Counted from the stretch's first letter, positions 17,586 through 26,558 are shown. The stretch is DNA of 46,351 nt from Flavobacterium muglaense (GCF_014305155.1 NZ_JACRUK010000030.1:1-46351), one strand, 5' to 3'. Numbers and translations are program-made. Notes: a model not told the origin generated them from the sequence alone.

Positions 17586-17757
17586 AATACTTTGTTTTTT
17601 TGAGATAGCTAAAATACATAATTAAGCTTAATTGTTTAATGCTTTTAAAAATTATAACAACAACACAATAAACTGTCAACAAATTTGTATTTTTGACTTA
17701 TGTAATCCATTTAACTTCAATCGAAATATAATTCAATGAAGTAAACCTGAAAGCCGA

Positions 17758-19686
17758 ATGCAATATAAACATCCTGAAATTTTATACTTCCTTTTTCTAT
17801 TAATTGTACCTATACTGGTGCATTTGTTTCAATTAAGACGCTTTAAAAAAGAATATTTCACCAACGTTCAAATTTTAAAAGCATTAGCCGTTCAAACAAG
17901 AAAAAGTTCTACAATAAAAAAATGGCTGCTGCTTTCTTGTAGGTTACTGCTATTAACAGCTATAATAATTGCATTTGCACAACCTTTTTTTCTAGCCAAA
18001 GACAATAAAAATGCTTCAAACGAATTGTATATTATCCTTGATAATTCTTTTAGTATGCAAGCCAAAGGAAAAAAAGGAGAACTATTAAAACGAGCTGTAC
18101 AAGAATTACTTGAAGACACTCCTGAAAACACTCATTTCTCACTGCTCACCAACACCGAAACGTATTGGAATACTGATATAAAGGAAATACAAAATAGCCT
18201 ACAAACGCTTAGTTATAGCGCCATTCCGTTCCAGTTGGATCATTTGATTGCCAAAGTAAAATCGCATAAATCTAGTTTTAAAAAAGATATTATTGTTATT
18301 ACTGACGCCATTGGTCTTGAAAAAAAACAACTAAAAGGATTAGATCAAGCCAATAAACCTTACTTTATTATTCCAAAGGCAGAACAAAAAGGCAACCTAG
18401 CAATTGACAGTGTTTATATTAGTCAAACCTTAGAAAAATTCTATGAAATTGAAGTAAAACTTTCGCGTTTTGGCGAAAATCAAAAAGAAGTTCCTATTGC
18501 GATTTACAACGATAACAAATTGATTGCAAAAACCTTAATAACATTCGAAACAAGTACAAAAACAACTCGTTTTACTATTCCTAAAAAAGAATTCCATGGC
18601 TATGTAAGCATCAGTGACAATGGACTAGCTTATGACAATGAATTGTTTTTTAGTATTTCAAAAACCAAAAAAATAAGAGCATTAAGTATCGGCGAAGTAT
18701 CAAAAAATCTTTTTCTGAGTCGAATTTTTACTAAAGATGAATTTGATTTCAGTACAACTACCTTGTCTTCAATAGAATACAATGCATTAGAAAAACAAGA
18801 TGTAATTGTTTTAAATGAACTAGAGGAAATCCCGCAAGCACTACAAACCACTTTAAAATCGGCTGTAGAGAAAGGAACAAATCTAGTTGTGATTCCAGCT
18901 ACTCAAACTCCATTGAGTACTATCAATCCTTTTTTGAATAATTTTGGAAAACTACAGTTCAATGCATTCGAAAATAATCCAAAACGGATTACTAAAATTA
19001 ATTTTGATCATCCTTTATTTAGTGGGGTTTTTGAAAATAAAATTACTAATTTTCAATACCCACAAACCAAAGGTTCGTTCCGAATTTCCGGTTCTAGTTC
19101 TGCTGCATTGTACTATGAGGATCAAAGTTCGTTTTTAACTTCCTTAGCAAAAACAAACGCGACGGTTTATGTTTTTTCGGCACCAATCAATACTGAAAAT
19201 TCCAATTTTCAACAATCGCCATTGATTGTCCCTACTTTTTACAAAATGGCTGTAAACAATAACAACAGTGCGGTTACTGCCCTCACGATAGGAAACGAAA
19301 ACCCATTTCTAGTTGATGTAGTATTATCGAAAGATGCTGTATTGACTGTAAAAAACAAAGCAGAACAATTTATTCCGATCCAACAAATATTAAACAATAA
19401 AGTCAAACTTACTTTTAATGATTATCCGCAGCTAGCAGGCAACTTTGAAGTGTACAACCAAAAAGAACGCCTAGAAAACATAAGCTTTAACTACAGCCGT
19501 AGCGAAAGCAATATCGAAACCAGCAATGAAAACGCGATTGCCGATTATAAAATAATAGATTCCATTAGTACAGTCTTCGATACCTTACAAACAGAGCGTA
19601 CAGACAGCCAAATTTGGAAATGGTTTGCTATCTTTGCACTGTTATTTATGGCCGCAGAAATGGCAATCATACGATTCATGAAATAA
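17758..19686 (+). CDS. BatA-domain membrane protein with a degenerate vWA domain
   Basis: A protein of 642 residues. It opens with the BatA N-terminal region: a membrane helix (about 8-24, YFLFLLIVPILVHLFQLRRF), KKEYFTNVQIL, and a second helix (about 56-75). A von Willebrand A-like domain follows with LDNSFSM near residue 93 (the DxSxS metal site form). A long periplasmic middle part has beta-rich segments. A C-terminal helix (about 621-638) ends in RFMK. Bat proteins are linked to aerotolerance and MoxR-type chaperone systems, but here no moxR, DUF58 or batB gene is adjacent. It begins an operon with the dihydroorotase-like gene (42 bases), a small membrane protein and an esterase. The role is unknown. 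Confidence 0.88.
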   Translation: MQYKHPEILYFLFLLIVPILVHLFQLRRFKKEYFTNVQILKALAVQTRKSSTIKKWLLLSCRLLLLTAIIIAFAQPFFLAKDNKNASNELYIILDNSFSMQAKGKKGELLKRAVQELLEDTPENTHFSLLTNTETYWNTDIKEIQNSLQTLSYSAIPFQLDHLIAKVKSHKSSFKKDIIVITDAIGLEKKQLKGLDQANKPYFIIPKAEQKGNLAIDSVYISQTLEKFYEIEVKLSRFGENQKEVPIAIYNDNKLIAKTLITFETSTKTTRFTIPKKEFHGYVSISDNGLAYDNELFFSISKTKKIRALSIGEVSKNLFLSRIFTKDEFDFSTTTLSSIEYNALEKQDVIVLNELEEIPQALQTTLKSAVEKGTNLVVIPATQTPLSTINPFLNNFGKLQFNAFENNPKRITKINFDHPLFSGVFENKITNFQYPQTKGSFRISGSSSAALYYEDQSSFLTSLAKTNATVYVFSAPINTENSNFQQSPLIVPTFYKMAVNNNNSAVTALTIGNENPFLVDVVLSKDAVLTVKNKAEQFIPIQQILNNKVKLTFNDYPQLAGNFEVYNQKERLENISFNYSRSESNIETSNENAIADYKIIDSISTVFDTLQTERTDSQIWKWFAIFALLFMAAEMAIIRFMK

Positions 19687-19728
19687 AAACATTTCATTAA
19701 TTACGAATAAAAAAAACACAATTCACAT

Positions 19729-20982
19729 ATGAAACTGATCATCCGAGAAGCAAAAATTATCGACCCACAAAGTCCTTTTCATAACAAAAAAGCAGATATT
19801 TTAATTGTAGATGGATTTATAAAAAAAATAGCAACTTCTATTCCCAACGAGGATAATTGTGACGAATTAAAACGAGCTAATTTACACGTCTCACAAGGTT
19901 GGTTTGACAGCAGTGTTTCATTAGGTGAACCTGGTTTTGAAGATAGAGAAACCATCTCAAATGGATTAAGCGTTGCCGCCAAAAGTGGTTTTACTGCAAT
20001 CGCATTGCAACCCAACTCTTTCCCCATTATTGACAATCAATCTCAAATCCATTTTGTTCAAACAAAAGCAGCAGGGAGTGCTACCCAACTCTACCCTATT
20101 GGTGCATTAACGAAAGCAAGCGAAGGAAAAGACATGGCTGAATTGTATGACATGAAAAAAATGGGCGCTGTTGCTTTTGGTGATTATAATAAAAGCCAAG
20201 ACAATGCCAATTTACTTAAAATCGCATTGCAATACGTACAAGATTTTGATGGTTTAGTTATTGCTTTTCCGCAAGATGAAAAAATAAAAGGAAACGGAGT
20301 TGCTAATGAAGGTATCGTATCAACGCGATTAGGCCTAAAAGGAATTCCAAATCTAGCCGAAGAATTGCAAATCGCTCGTAATTTATTTCTCTTGGAATAC
20401 ACGGGAGGAAAACTACATATACCAACCGTAACAACCGCTAAATCAGCCGAATTGATTAAAGCTGCCAAAGCCAAAGGATTAGCGGTCAGCTGCAGTGCTG
20501 CCGTGCACCATCTCGTTTTGACCGATGAAAAACTAGAAGATTTTGATACCAGACATAAAGTTTCCCCTCCATTAAGAACCGAAACCGACAGAAAAGCACT
20601 AATTGCAGCTGTAATTGACGGAACGATTGATATGATTACAACAGACCATAATCCAATCGATATTGAACATAAAAAAATGGAATTTGATGCCGCAAAAAAC
20701 GGTACCATCGGTCTAGAAAATGCCTTTGGATCACTACTTACTGTATTGCCATTAGAAATCATAATTGAAAAACTAACTGCTGGAAAAACTACTTTCGGAA
20801 TCGAACCTACAGTAATAACCGAAGGATCAAAAGCTAGTTTGAGCCTTTTCACAACCGAAGGAAGTAGCCGTTTTACAAAACAAGACATCTTATCCAAATC
20901 AAAAAATTCAGCTTTTCTAGGAACAGCTTTGCAAGGAAGTGTATATGGAATTGTAAACCAAGACCAATTAATTTTAGCTTAA
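19729..20982 (+). CDS. Dihydroorotase-like protein lacking metal ligands
   Basis: A protein of 417 residues homologous along its whole length to class I dihydroorotases (amidohydrolase fold). The diagnostic metal site DxHxHxR near the N-terminus reads D60, S62, S64, G66, so both histidines and the substrate arginine are gone. The second histidine site (LHxxHVST in active enzymes) reads LHIPTVTT. The later AVHHL and TTDHNP motifs are kept. It therefore resembles the non-catalytic dihydroorotase homologues (PyrC') that in some bacteria act as structural partners of aspartate carbamoyltransferase. Automatic annotation would name it pyrC, but I expect no dihydroorotase activity. An active copy should exist elsewhere in the genome. 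Confidence 0.9.
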   Translation: MKLIIREAKIIDPQSPFHNKKADILIVDGFIKKIATSIPNEDNCDELKRANLHVSQGWFDSSVSLGEPGFEDRETISNGLSVAAKSGFTAIALQPNSFPIIDNQSQIHFVQTKAAGSATQLYPIGALTKASEGKDMAELYDMKKMGAVAFGDYNKSQDNANLLKIALQYVQDFDGLVIAFPQDEKIKGNGVANEGIVSTRLGLKGIPNLAEELQIARNLFLLEYTGGKLHIPTVTTAKSAELIKAAKAKGLAVSCSAAVHHLVLTDEKLEDFDTRHKVSPPLRTETDRKALIAAVIDGTIDMITTDHNPIDIEHKKMEFDAAKNGTIGLENAFGSLLTVLPLEIIIEKLTAGKTTFGIEPTVITEGSKASLSLFTTEGSSRFTKQDILSKSKNSAFLGTALQGSVYGIVNQDQLILA

Positions 20983-20988
20983 AAAAAA

Positions 20989-21321
20989 ATGAACAACAAT
21001 ACTACTGTCGAAAAAGGAAAAACCGCAGCGATTACCAGCTACATTTTAATCATTGGCGTTTTTATAGCCATGTCTATGAATGCTGATGACAAAAATTCGT
21101 TTGCCTCTTTTCACATACGTCAAGCATTGGGATTATCTATTACATTTATCTCATTAGGTCTTATAATAAGCAACTTTGACAATCCTATGATTTCTATCTC
21201 TATGTGGATTTTCTTGTCGGTATTATGGACGTACGGCATTTTTACCGCCATTAATGGCCAAACAAAACCTATTCCGTTATTGGGAAATTATTTCCAAAAA
21301 TGGTTTTCAACCTTATCTTAA
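20989..21321 (+). CDS. Small DUF4870/Tic20-like membrane protein
   Basis: A protein of 110 residues with three hydrophobic segments: about 14-28 (SYILIIGVFIAMSM), 46-62 and 70-88. Between the first two is the FASFHIRQALGL motif, and near the end NGQTKPIPLLGNYFQKWF. The FHxRQAL element followed by helices and the KPxPLLG ending are characteristic of small DUF4870/Tic20-like proteins. It starts 6 bases after the dihydroorotase-like stop and ends 4 bases before the esterase ATG, so it is surely in that operon. Function unknown. Confidence 0.75.
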   Translation: MNNNTTVEKGKTAAITSYILIIGVFIAMSMNADDKNSFASFHIRQALGLSITFISLGLIISNFDNPMISISMWIFLSVLWTYGIFTAINGQTKPIPLLGNYFQKWFSTLS

Positions 21322-21325
21322 TAAA

Positions 21326-21973
21326 ATGAAATTATCATTAGAATACCTGATTAAAGAACCCATTGTAAAACGAGATGAAAACCCTTTACTACTGCTCCTT
21401 CATGGATATGGTAGCAATGAGGAAGATTTATTTTCTTTTGCATCTGAACTTCCCGAAGACTATTATGTAATCTCGGCTCGTGCACCACATAATATGCAAT
21501 ACGGTAGTTATGCTTGGTACGCTATTAACTTTGATGCCAACCAAAATAAATTCTCTGATGAAGTGCAAGCTAAGGAGTCGCGTGATCTCATTATTCGTTT
21601 CATAGACGAACTGATAGCAACCTACCCTATCGATCCAAAAAACATAATCTTAACTGGATTTAGTCAAGGTGCTATTTTGAGCTATGCAGTTGCACTATCA
21701 CATCCTGAAAAGGTTCAAAAAGTGGTTGCCTTAAGTGGTTATATTAGCGAACCCCTATTTGATGAAAATTATAAAGAAAATGATTTTTCGAATTTAAAAA
21801 TATATGCCTCTCACGGAACTGTTGATCAAGTCATTCCTGTTGATTGGGCTCGAAAAACAAAACCTTTTCTAGATGATTTAAAAGTTAACAGTACTTATAA
21901 AGAATATCCAATAGGTCATGGCGTTTCACCGCAAAACTTCTATGATTTTAAAAAGTGGCTATTAGAAGAATAG
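21326..21973 (+). CDS. Phospholipase/carboxylesterase-family alpha/beta hydrolase
   Basis: A cytoplasmic serine hydrolase of 215 residues. LLLLHGYGSNEEDL carries the oxyanion region (residues 20-35), GFSQGA is the nucleophile elbow with the serine in GxSxG near residue 113, the aspartate is in ASHGTVDQVIP, and the histidine in PIGHGVSP. This is the YpfH/carboxylesterase (PF02230) family, acting on short acyl esters or lysophospholipids. The start at 21326 is chosen because an upstream in-frame ATG (21254) would overlap the membrane protein gene and add 24 atypical residues. Last gene of its operon, followed by a strong terminator. Confidence 0.92.
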   Translation: MKLSLEYLIKEPIVKRDENPLLLLLHGYGSNEEDLFSFASELPEDYYVISARAPHNMQYGSYAWYAINFDANQNKFSDEVQAKESRDLIIRFIDELIATYPIDPKNIILTGFSQGAILSYAVALSHPEKVQKVVALSGYISEPLFDENYKENDFSNLKIYASHGTVDQVIPVDWARKTKPFLDDLKVNSTYKEYPIGHGVSPQNFYDFKKWLLEE

Positions 21974-21977
21974 TTCG

Positions 21978-22020
21978 AAAACGAAAAAGGTTCCAATCCA
22001 ATTGGAACCTTTTTCGTTTT
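21978..22020. terminator. Strong bidirectional terminator
   Basis: A stem of about 18 bp, AACGAAAAAGGTTCCAAT with ATTGGAACCTTTTTCGTT, loop CCA, followed by T-run. It separates the esterase gene from the convergent 167-residue gene that ends at 22021. Confidence 0.92.
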
Positions 22021-22524
22021 TTATTGTTTTTGGTATAAAAGGGATTGAATGACTTCAAATGAAATGGTTTGATCATCATTTACAAAGTACTTCAATAACA
22101 CTTCTCCCCAAATTTCTCCATCGCTATAATCAGCTATAATCCATCGGTGATTTAAAACTTTCACCTTATTAATGATAAATTTATTAGCTCCTATTTGGTC
22201 TTGACCTACATACGGATTCCCTTTTGGATTCGAATTCAAATCTAGTAATTGATCCTTCACATACGGAATTAATTTTTCGTACTGAATTGTCTTAGCAGCA
22301 CCTGCAGCGTCAAAATAATTTTGTGCGTTTTCATTTTTTTCTAATGAAAAATAATTCGCATCTGTAAGCTTTGTAGTCATCGAATTCAAGCTATCTTTCA
22401 GCTTTTTAGTTGTTTTTTCGTATCGTTGTTGTTCAAATTCAACCTCTTTACTTAAAAACATATAGGTATAGACATTGAATAATGCTAATAAAATAACAGC
22501 GTATAGCAATAATGATTTTTTCAT
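22021..22524 (-). CDS. Membrane-anchored protein of unknown function
   Basis: A protein of 167 residues. An N-terminal helix (about 5-24, LLLYAVILLALFNVYTYMF) is followed by a charged coiled-coil-like stretch (about 27-55, rich in Glu, Lys and Gln), then a compact domain with NYFDAAGAAKTIQYEKLIPYV, KGNPYVGQ and a C-terminal HRWIIADYSDGEIWGEVLLKYF. The last part looks like a small beta-sheet domain exposed to the periplasm. It starts 11 bases after the MBL-fold gene, so the two are co-transcribed. No catalytic motif recognised. Confidence 0.8.
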   Translation of the reverse strand: MKKSLLLYAVILLALFNVYTYMFLSKEVEFEQQRYEKTTKKLKDSLNSMTTKLTDANYFSLEKNENAQNYFDAAGAAKTIQYEKLIPYVKDQLLDLNSNPKGNPYVGQDQIGANKFIINKVKVLNHRWIIADYSDGEIWGEVLLKYFVNDDQTISFEVIQSLLYQKQ

Positions 22525-22535
22525 TCTAAGTTTAA

Positions 22536-23300
22536 TTAAATTGTAATTTCTAAGTTATCAAATGCAAGATAAACGTTTTTAGGCAACTTTTTTTGCACCT
22601 CTTCATGAAAACCTAATAAATGGCTAATATGAGTTAAATAAGCCTTTTCTGGCTGAATCAAAGCAATGAAATCCAGTGCTTCTTCTAAATTAAAATGTGA
22701 AAAATGATGTTCTTCGCGCAAAGCATTCACGACCAATACTTTTACTCCTTTTAACTTTTCAATTTCAACCGCCTCCACCGTTTTAACGTCGGTCAAATAA
22801 GCAAAATCATCGATTCTAAAACCAAAAACAGGTAAATTCCCATGCATGACATTTATAGGAATAGCCATTTTATTGCCAATAGCAAAAGGCTCATTATTGA
22901 CAATTTCAATTGTTTTTACCGATGGAGCTCCCGGATATTTATTGACGGTTTCAAATACGTAATCAAATCGTTTTTTTAGGTTATCAATAACCCTTTGATG
23001 AGCATAAACAGGAATTTCTCCTTGTTTAAAATTAAATGGTCGAATGTCATCAATTCCAGCAGTATGGTCAGAATGTTCATGGGTAAAGAGAATTCCGTCT
23101 ACTTTTTTACAATTTGACGCCAGCATTTGTTGTCTAAAATCAGGTCCGCAATCGATAACGTAAGAATAGGTTTCCCATCGAATCAAAACCGAAACACGAA
23201 GCCTTACATCCTTACTATCAATACTTTTACACACAGGATGATCACTCCCTATTATGGGAATTCCTTGTGATGTACCAGTTCCTAAAAAATATATCCTCAA
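22536..23300 (-). CDS. MBL-fold metallo-hydrolase, PhnP/RNase Z-like
   Basis: A cytoplasmic metallo-beta-lactamase-fold enzyme of 254 residues. It begins MRIYFLGTGTSQGIPII, the start typical of the PhnP/RNase Z-like branch. The zinc motif is FTHEHSDHTAGIDD near residue 75, with further ligands in CGPDF, VMHGNLPVFG, YLTDVK and YLTHISHLLG. PhnP-like enzymes cleave cyclic nucleotides or small phosphodiesters; others in the branch are nucleases. The exact substrate cannot be read from the sequence. The gene is divergent from the 486-residue gene at 23397. Confidence 0.9.
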   Translation of the reverse strand: MRIYFLGTGTSQGIPIIGSDHPVCKSIDSKDVRLRVSVLIRWETYSYVIDCGPDFRQQMLASNCKKVDGILFTHEHSDHTAGIDDIRPFNFKQGEIPVYAHQRVIDNLKKRFDYVFETVNKYPGAPSVKTIEIVNNEPFAIGNKMAIPINVMHGNLPVFGFRIDDFAYLTDVKTVEAVEIEKLKGVKVLVVNALREEHHFSHFNLEEALDFIALIQPEKAYLTHISHLLGFHEEVQKKLPKNVYLAFDNLEITI

Positions 23301-23318
23301 TTTAATGTGTTTTTTTTA

Positions 23319-23326
23319 CAAAAATA
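23319..23326 (-). promoter_or_regulatory. Possible -7 element for the MBL-fold gene
   Basis: On the minus strand TATTTTTG fits TAnnTTTG, 19 bases before the start codon at 23300. No clear TTG is seen at the right distance. Confidence 0.35.
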
Positions 23327-23360
23327 GGATTAATTATCTTTCATAAGAAACCTATTTAAT

Positions 23361-23368
23361 TAACTTTG
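23361..23368 (+). promoter_or_regulatory. -7 element for the 486-residue gene
   Basis: TAACTTTG fits TAnnTTTG and lies 28 bases before the ATG at 23397. The -33 part is not clear. Confidence 0.45.
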
Positions 23369-23396
23369 TATATTATTACCCATATTTAAATCAAAA

Positions 23397-24857
23397 ATGG
23401 ATACTGCAATTAAACTAAAAGGTGACAAAGTCATCCAACAAATACCTTCAATTAAGGACAAAGCACTACGTATAAATTTGAATGAAAATATATACGGAAC
23501 CTTTGCCGAGATTGGAGCTGGTCAAGAAACAGTAAGGCATTTTTTTAGATCTGGAGGCTCATCTGGAACTATTGCAAAAGCGATGTCTGCATACGATAAA
23601 GATTTTAGTGATGCCATATATGGTATTGAAAAAGATGGCCGATATGTTACTGAAAGTAGGCTTAAGAGAATGATTAATATGGAGGCCGAACTTGTTGAAA
23701 AACGATTAAGCCGCGAAAAGCATCCCAACAAAATGTTTTTCAGTTATGCTAATACAGTAGCTACCATTGATTTTGCCAAACAATTCAAAGGTCACGGATG
23801 GGTAGGAATACGCTACCAAATTGAGCCTGATGAGGATTATAACGAAATCACGCTTCACATTCGATTTAAAGAAACTGATGCTCGTTTACAACAAGAAACA
23901 CTAGGGATTCTAGGAGTAAACTTGATATACGGTGCTTTCTATAAATACAACGATCCTAAAAAATTATTACGCTATTTATATGATCATTTAGACAAAGACC
24001 AGCTAGAAATTGACACGATCAATTTTTCTGGTCCACGTTTTGCCAATGTTGACAACCGTTTAATGAGCTTACAATTAGTAAAAAACGGAATGACAGATGC
24101 AGTAATGTTTGACCCTAACGGAAAAAACATTCTACCAGCAGCCATCTTATACAAAAAAAATATTCTTGCTTTAAGAGGAAGTTTTCGTCCAGTTACGAAG
24201 GTAAACATGGATATGTATGAGAAGTCACTAAATATGTTCATTGAAGAAAACAAAGTAGAGAAAGAAAATACCTTAGTGGTATTTGAAATCACCCTTTCTA
24301 ATTTGCGTTCTGATGGAGAAATTGATGAAAGAGACTTTATGGATCGTGCCGAATTGCTTTGTTCGCTAGGACAAACGGTTATGATCTCTAACTTCCAAGA
24401 ATATTATAAAGTAGTCGAATATTTTGCTAATTACACTAAAGCTCGTATGGGACTTGCCATGGGAGTAAACAACTTAGTAGATATTTTTGATGAGAAATAC
24501 TACCGTCATTTAAGTGGTGGAATTCTGGAAGCCTTTGGAAAATTATTCTACCGCGATATGAAAGTTTTCTTGTATCCAATGATAGATGAAAATGGTGACA
24601 TTATAACTTCTGAAACTTTAAAGGTGCATCCTAGAATGAAAGAATTGTACAAATTCTTTAAATTCAACGGAAAAGTGATTGACATTGACAATTATGACCC
24701 AGCAATTCTTGAAGTGTTCTCTCGCGAAGTTTTAAAAATGATTAGCGAAGGTAAACCGGGCTGGGAACCAATGCTTCCTACTGGTATTGCCGAGATTATT
24801 AAAGAGCACTACTTATTTGGCTACGACCCCAATAAACTTTTAAAAGCAACGAATTAA
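23397..24857 (+). CDS. Conserved cytoplasmic protein of unknown function
   Basis: A protein of 486 residues with no signal peptide or membrane helix. Landmarks are YGTFAEIGAGQETVRHFFRSGG near residue 35, MSAYDKDFSDAIYG near 65, FSYANTVATIDFA near 118, FDPNGKNILPAAILYKKN near 240, VVFEITLSNLRSDGEID near 295 and YRHLSGGILEAFGKLF near 380. The Gly-rich EIGAGQ segment could suggest nucleotide binding, but I see no Walker or Rossmann motif I can defend. My impression is of a full-length, well-conserved Bacteroidetes family whose database names (sometimes nucleotidyltransferase-like) are not supported by visible motifs. It is a one-gene unit. Confidence 0.85.
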   Translation: MDTAIKLKGDKVIQQIPSIKDKALRINLNENIYGTFAEIGAGQETVRHFFRSGGSSGTIAKAMSAYDKDFSDAIYGIEKDGRYVTESRLKRMINMEAELVEKRLSREKHPNKMFFSYANTVATIDFAKQFKGHGWVGIRYQIEPDEDYNEITLHIRFKETDARLQQETLGILGVNLIYGAFYKYNDPKKLLRYLYDHLDKDQLEIDTINFSGPRFANVDNRLMSLQLVKNGMTDAVMFDPNGKNILPAAILYKKNILALRGSFRPVTKVNMDMYEKSLNMFIEENKVEKENTLVVFEITLSNLRSDGEIDERDFMDRAELLCSLGQTVMISNFQEYYKVVEYFANYTKARMGLAMGVNNLVDIFDEKYYRHLSGGILEAFGKLFYRDMKVFLYPMIDENGDIITSETLKVHPRMKELYKFFKFNGKVIDIDNYDPAILEVFSREVLKMISEGKPGWEPMLPTGIAEIIKEHYLFGYDPNKLLKATN

Positions 24858-24906
24858 AAGTAATAAAAGAGTCGCGAAAATTTTATTTAACCACATAACC
24901 ACAAAG

Positions 24907-25842
24907 ATGAATCGTTATATTTTGGGTGTTATTGGTCTGTTTTTTCACTTTGGAAATGCAAAAGAACCTTTAGATAAATTAAAACTAAACGCTTTAAACA
25001 AAAAGCACCCTCTTGAAATCAAGACAGTAGCACGTACAACAGATACTGATAAAGTATTATTTTTTTCCAAGCCAATCGATAGTTCAAAATTCAATGAACG
25101 AACTACAACCATCAGTGTCAAAAAGGGGCCCGATGACGCTGTTATAAAGACAACAGTAAAAGACATCATTACCTACTACATATTTTTTGATGGCAGAATT
25201 GAAAAACACATTCCGAGACAGGTCAAGAAAGAAAATGAAAATAAATACAACTATATTTACTTTGATCGAAAAGGAAAGTCATATGATCTAGGTGCATATT
25301 CGGTCAAAAAAACACCGCTATACAGAGGAGAAGAAGGTGAATTTATCAACCTCATCAACCTAGAAGAAGTCCCTAAATACTTTAAAATAAAAAACTATCA
25401 ATACCATTTTAATATTGATTCAAAACGGTCGTTTGTAAACGAACAAACATTGGCAAGCTTTTTTGGTGCCATGCTAGAGGTTAACTTCCTAGACATTAGT
25501 TGCAACGGTTTTAGCCATAGTGACGGCTCATCAAAACCTAGCAAAAGCCATATTAATGGTAATAATGGTGATTTTAAATACCTTAGAAAAGACCAATCAT
25601 TACCTTGTGGAAAAGGGACTAGTTTAAACATCATTAAATCACCTGACTCGCTGGATTATGTGAGGCAAAACAAATGGAATAATGCGTTATACAAATTTGG
25701 ATGGAAAGATTTCTTAGGATGGACATTGGTCAGTAGAGGCAAAAAAAAATACCTAAATCACGTACCCAAAAACACTGCCAATCATTACCATCATATTCAT
25801 GTACAAGAGTACGAGCCTAATTTTAAAGAAATAAGAGAATGA
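24907..25842 (+). CDS. Secreted LAS-type metallopeptidase (MepA-like)
   Basis: A protein of 311 residues. The signal peptide is about 1-18 (HFGNA before KEP). The N-terminal half is a beta-rich domain with no family I recognise. The C-terminal third has the zinc-site pattern of the lysostaphin/D-Ala-D-Ala peptidase/MepA fold: H215 and D222 in SHINGNNGD (HxxGxxxD), and H296-x-H298 in HYHHIHV. A GWTLVSRG segment lies between. Such enzymes cut peptide cross-links in peptidoglycan in the periplasm. The stop overlaps the ATG of a lipoprotein gene by 4 bases (ATGA), so the pair is translated together. Peptidase assignment rests on the motif spacing; I am fairly sure of the fold, less of the substrate. 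Confidence 0.75.
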   Translation: MNRYILGVIGLFFHFGNAKEPLDKLKLNALNKKHPLEIKTVARTTDTDKVLFFSKPIDSSKFNERTTTISVKKGPDDAVIKTTVKDIITYYIFFDGRIEKHIPRQVKKENENKYNYIYFDRKGKSYDLGAYSVKKTPLYRGEEGEFINLINLEEVPKYFKIKNYQYHFNIDSKRSFVNEQTLASFFGAMLEVNFLDISCNGFSHSDGSSKPSKSHINGNNGDFKYLRKDQSLPCGKGTSLNIIKSPDSLDYVRQNKWNNALYKFGWKDFLGWTLVSRGKKKYLNHVPKNTANHYHHIHVQEYEPNFKEIRE

Positions 25843-26453
25843 AAAAAACACTATTTTTTATGCTAACGATCCTTTTTATTTCTTGTAAAAATGATACCAA
25901 AGAGGCTGCTCCAAAAGAGGAAAACACTAACCAAGTAACTATTGCTATTAGTTCAAAAAATCTTGATTCCTACTTAAAATTTGATCCAGAATTGGTTGAA
26001 TACGATATTACAGGACTCGATAAAGCTGAAAAATTTACTAGTACAGCACTTTCTTTCCCTTTAAAAGAGAATGATTTTGACTATGCTAAATCAACCGACT
26101 TTGATTATTTTACAGCAAAATCATTTGAGATTGCTGCCCATACATTCAAAATCATTCTTTTTAACACCTATGGCGAGAACGACGGTAAAATTTTAAACAT
26201 TCAGTTGAACAGTTATAAAGACGAAAAGTTAATAGACGCTTTACTATTGGATTGTCGTTTTACATTTGAAACAGAATATTACCGTAATTTTAAAATAGAT
26301 GGAAATACTATCGAAATTAAAAAAATAAGCGTTGATAAATTAGACTTTAATGACAATGGTGATATCATTGGAAACAAGAAAGTAAACGATACCTTAACCG
26401 AAGTTGTTAAATACCAAATAAACGACAAAGGTCTATTTATTAAAAAACAATAG
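25839..26453 (+). CDS. Lipoprotein translationally coupled to the peptidase
   Basis: A protein of 204 residues with a lipoprotein signal peptide, MKKTLFFMLTILFISC, lipid on C16, followed by KNDTKEAAP. The acidic residues after the cysteine resemble the flavobacterial surface-export signal, so it could reach the outer leaflet. The mature part is about 185 residues, rich in Lys, Asp and Asn, with beta-strand-like stretches such as HTFKIILFNTYGEND and LLLDCRFTFETEYYRNFKI. No homology recognised. The 4-base overlap with the peptidase gene means equal amounts and suggests a direct partner: an anchor, activator, or immunity-type inhibitor. Confidence 0.8.
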   Translation: MKKTLFFMLTILFISCKNDTKEAAPKEENTNQVTIAISSKNLDSYLKFDPELVEYDITGLDKAEKFTSTALSFPLKENDFDYAKSTDFDYFTAKSFEIAAHTFKIILFNTYGENDGKILNIQLNSYKDEKLIDALLLDCRFTFETEYYRNFKIDGNTIEIKKISVDKLDFNDNGDIIGNKKVNDTLTEVVKYQINDKGLFIKKQ

Positions 26454-26476
26454 AACTACAAGACCAATCTAACACA

Positions 26477-26527
26477 AAAAAACAGATTAAATCAAGCGTT
26501 GAGGCTCATTTAATCTGTTTTTTTTTT
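26477..26527. terminator. Bidirectional terminator
   Basis: AAAACAGATTAAAT pairs with ATTTAATCTGTTTT around a loop that itself contains AGC/GCT, and is followed by more than ten T. It serves the lipoprotein gene and the convergent bcp gene. Confidence 0.88.
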
Positions 26528-26558
26528 TATGGATTTATTGTACTGCCACAAATCCTGC

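Noticed and set aside
20184..20897. Minus-strand open frame of 237 codons
   Set aside because: Lies wholly antisense to the dihydroorotase-like gene; composition is Ser- and Val-rich as expected of a mirror frame, with no domain motif.
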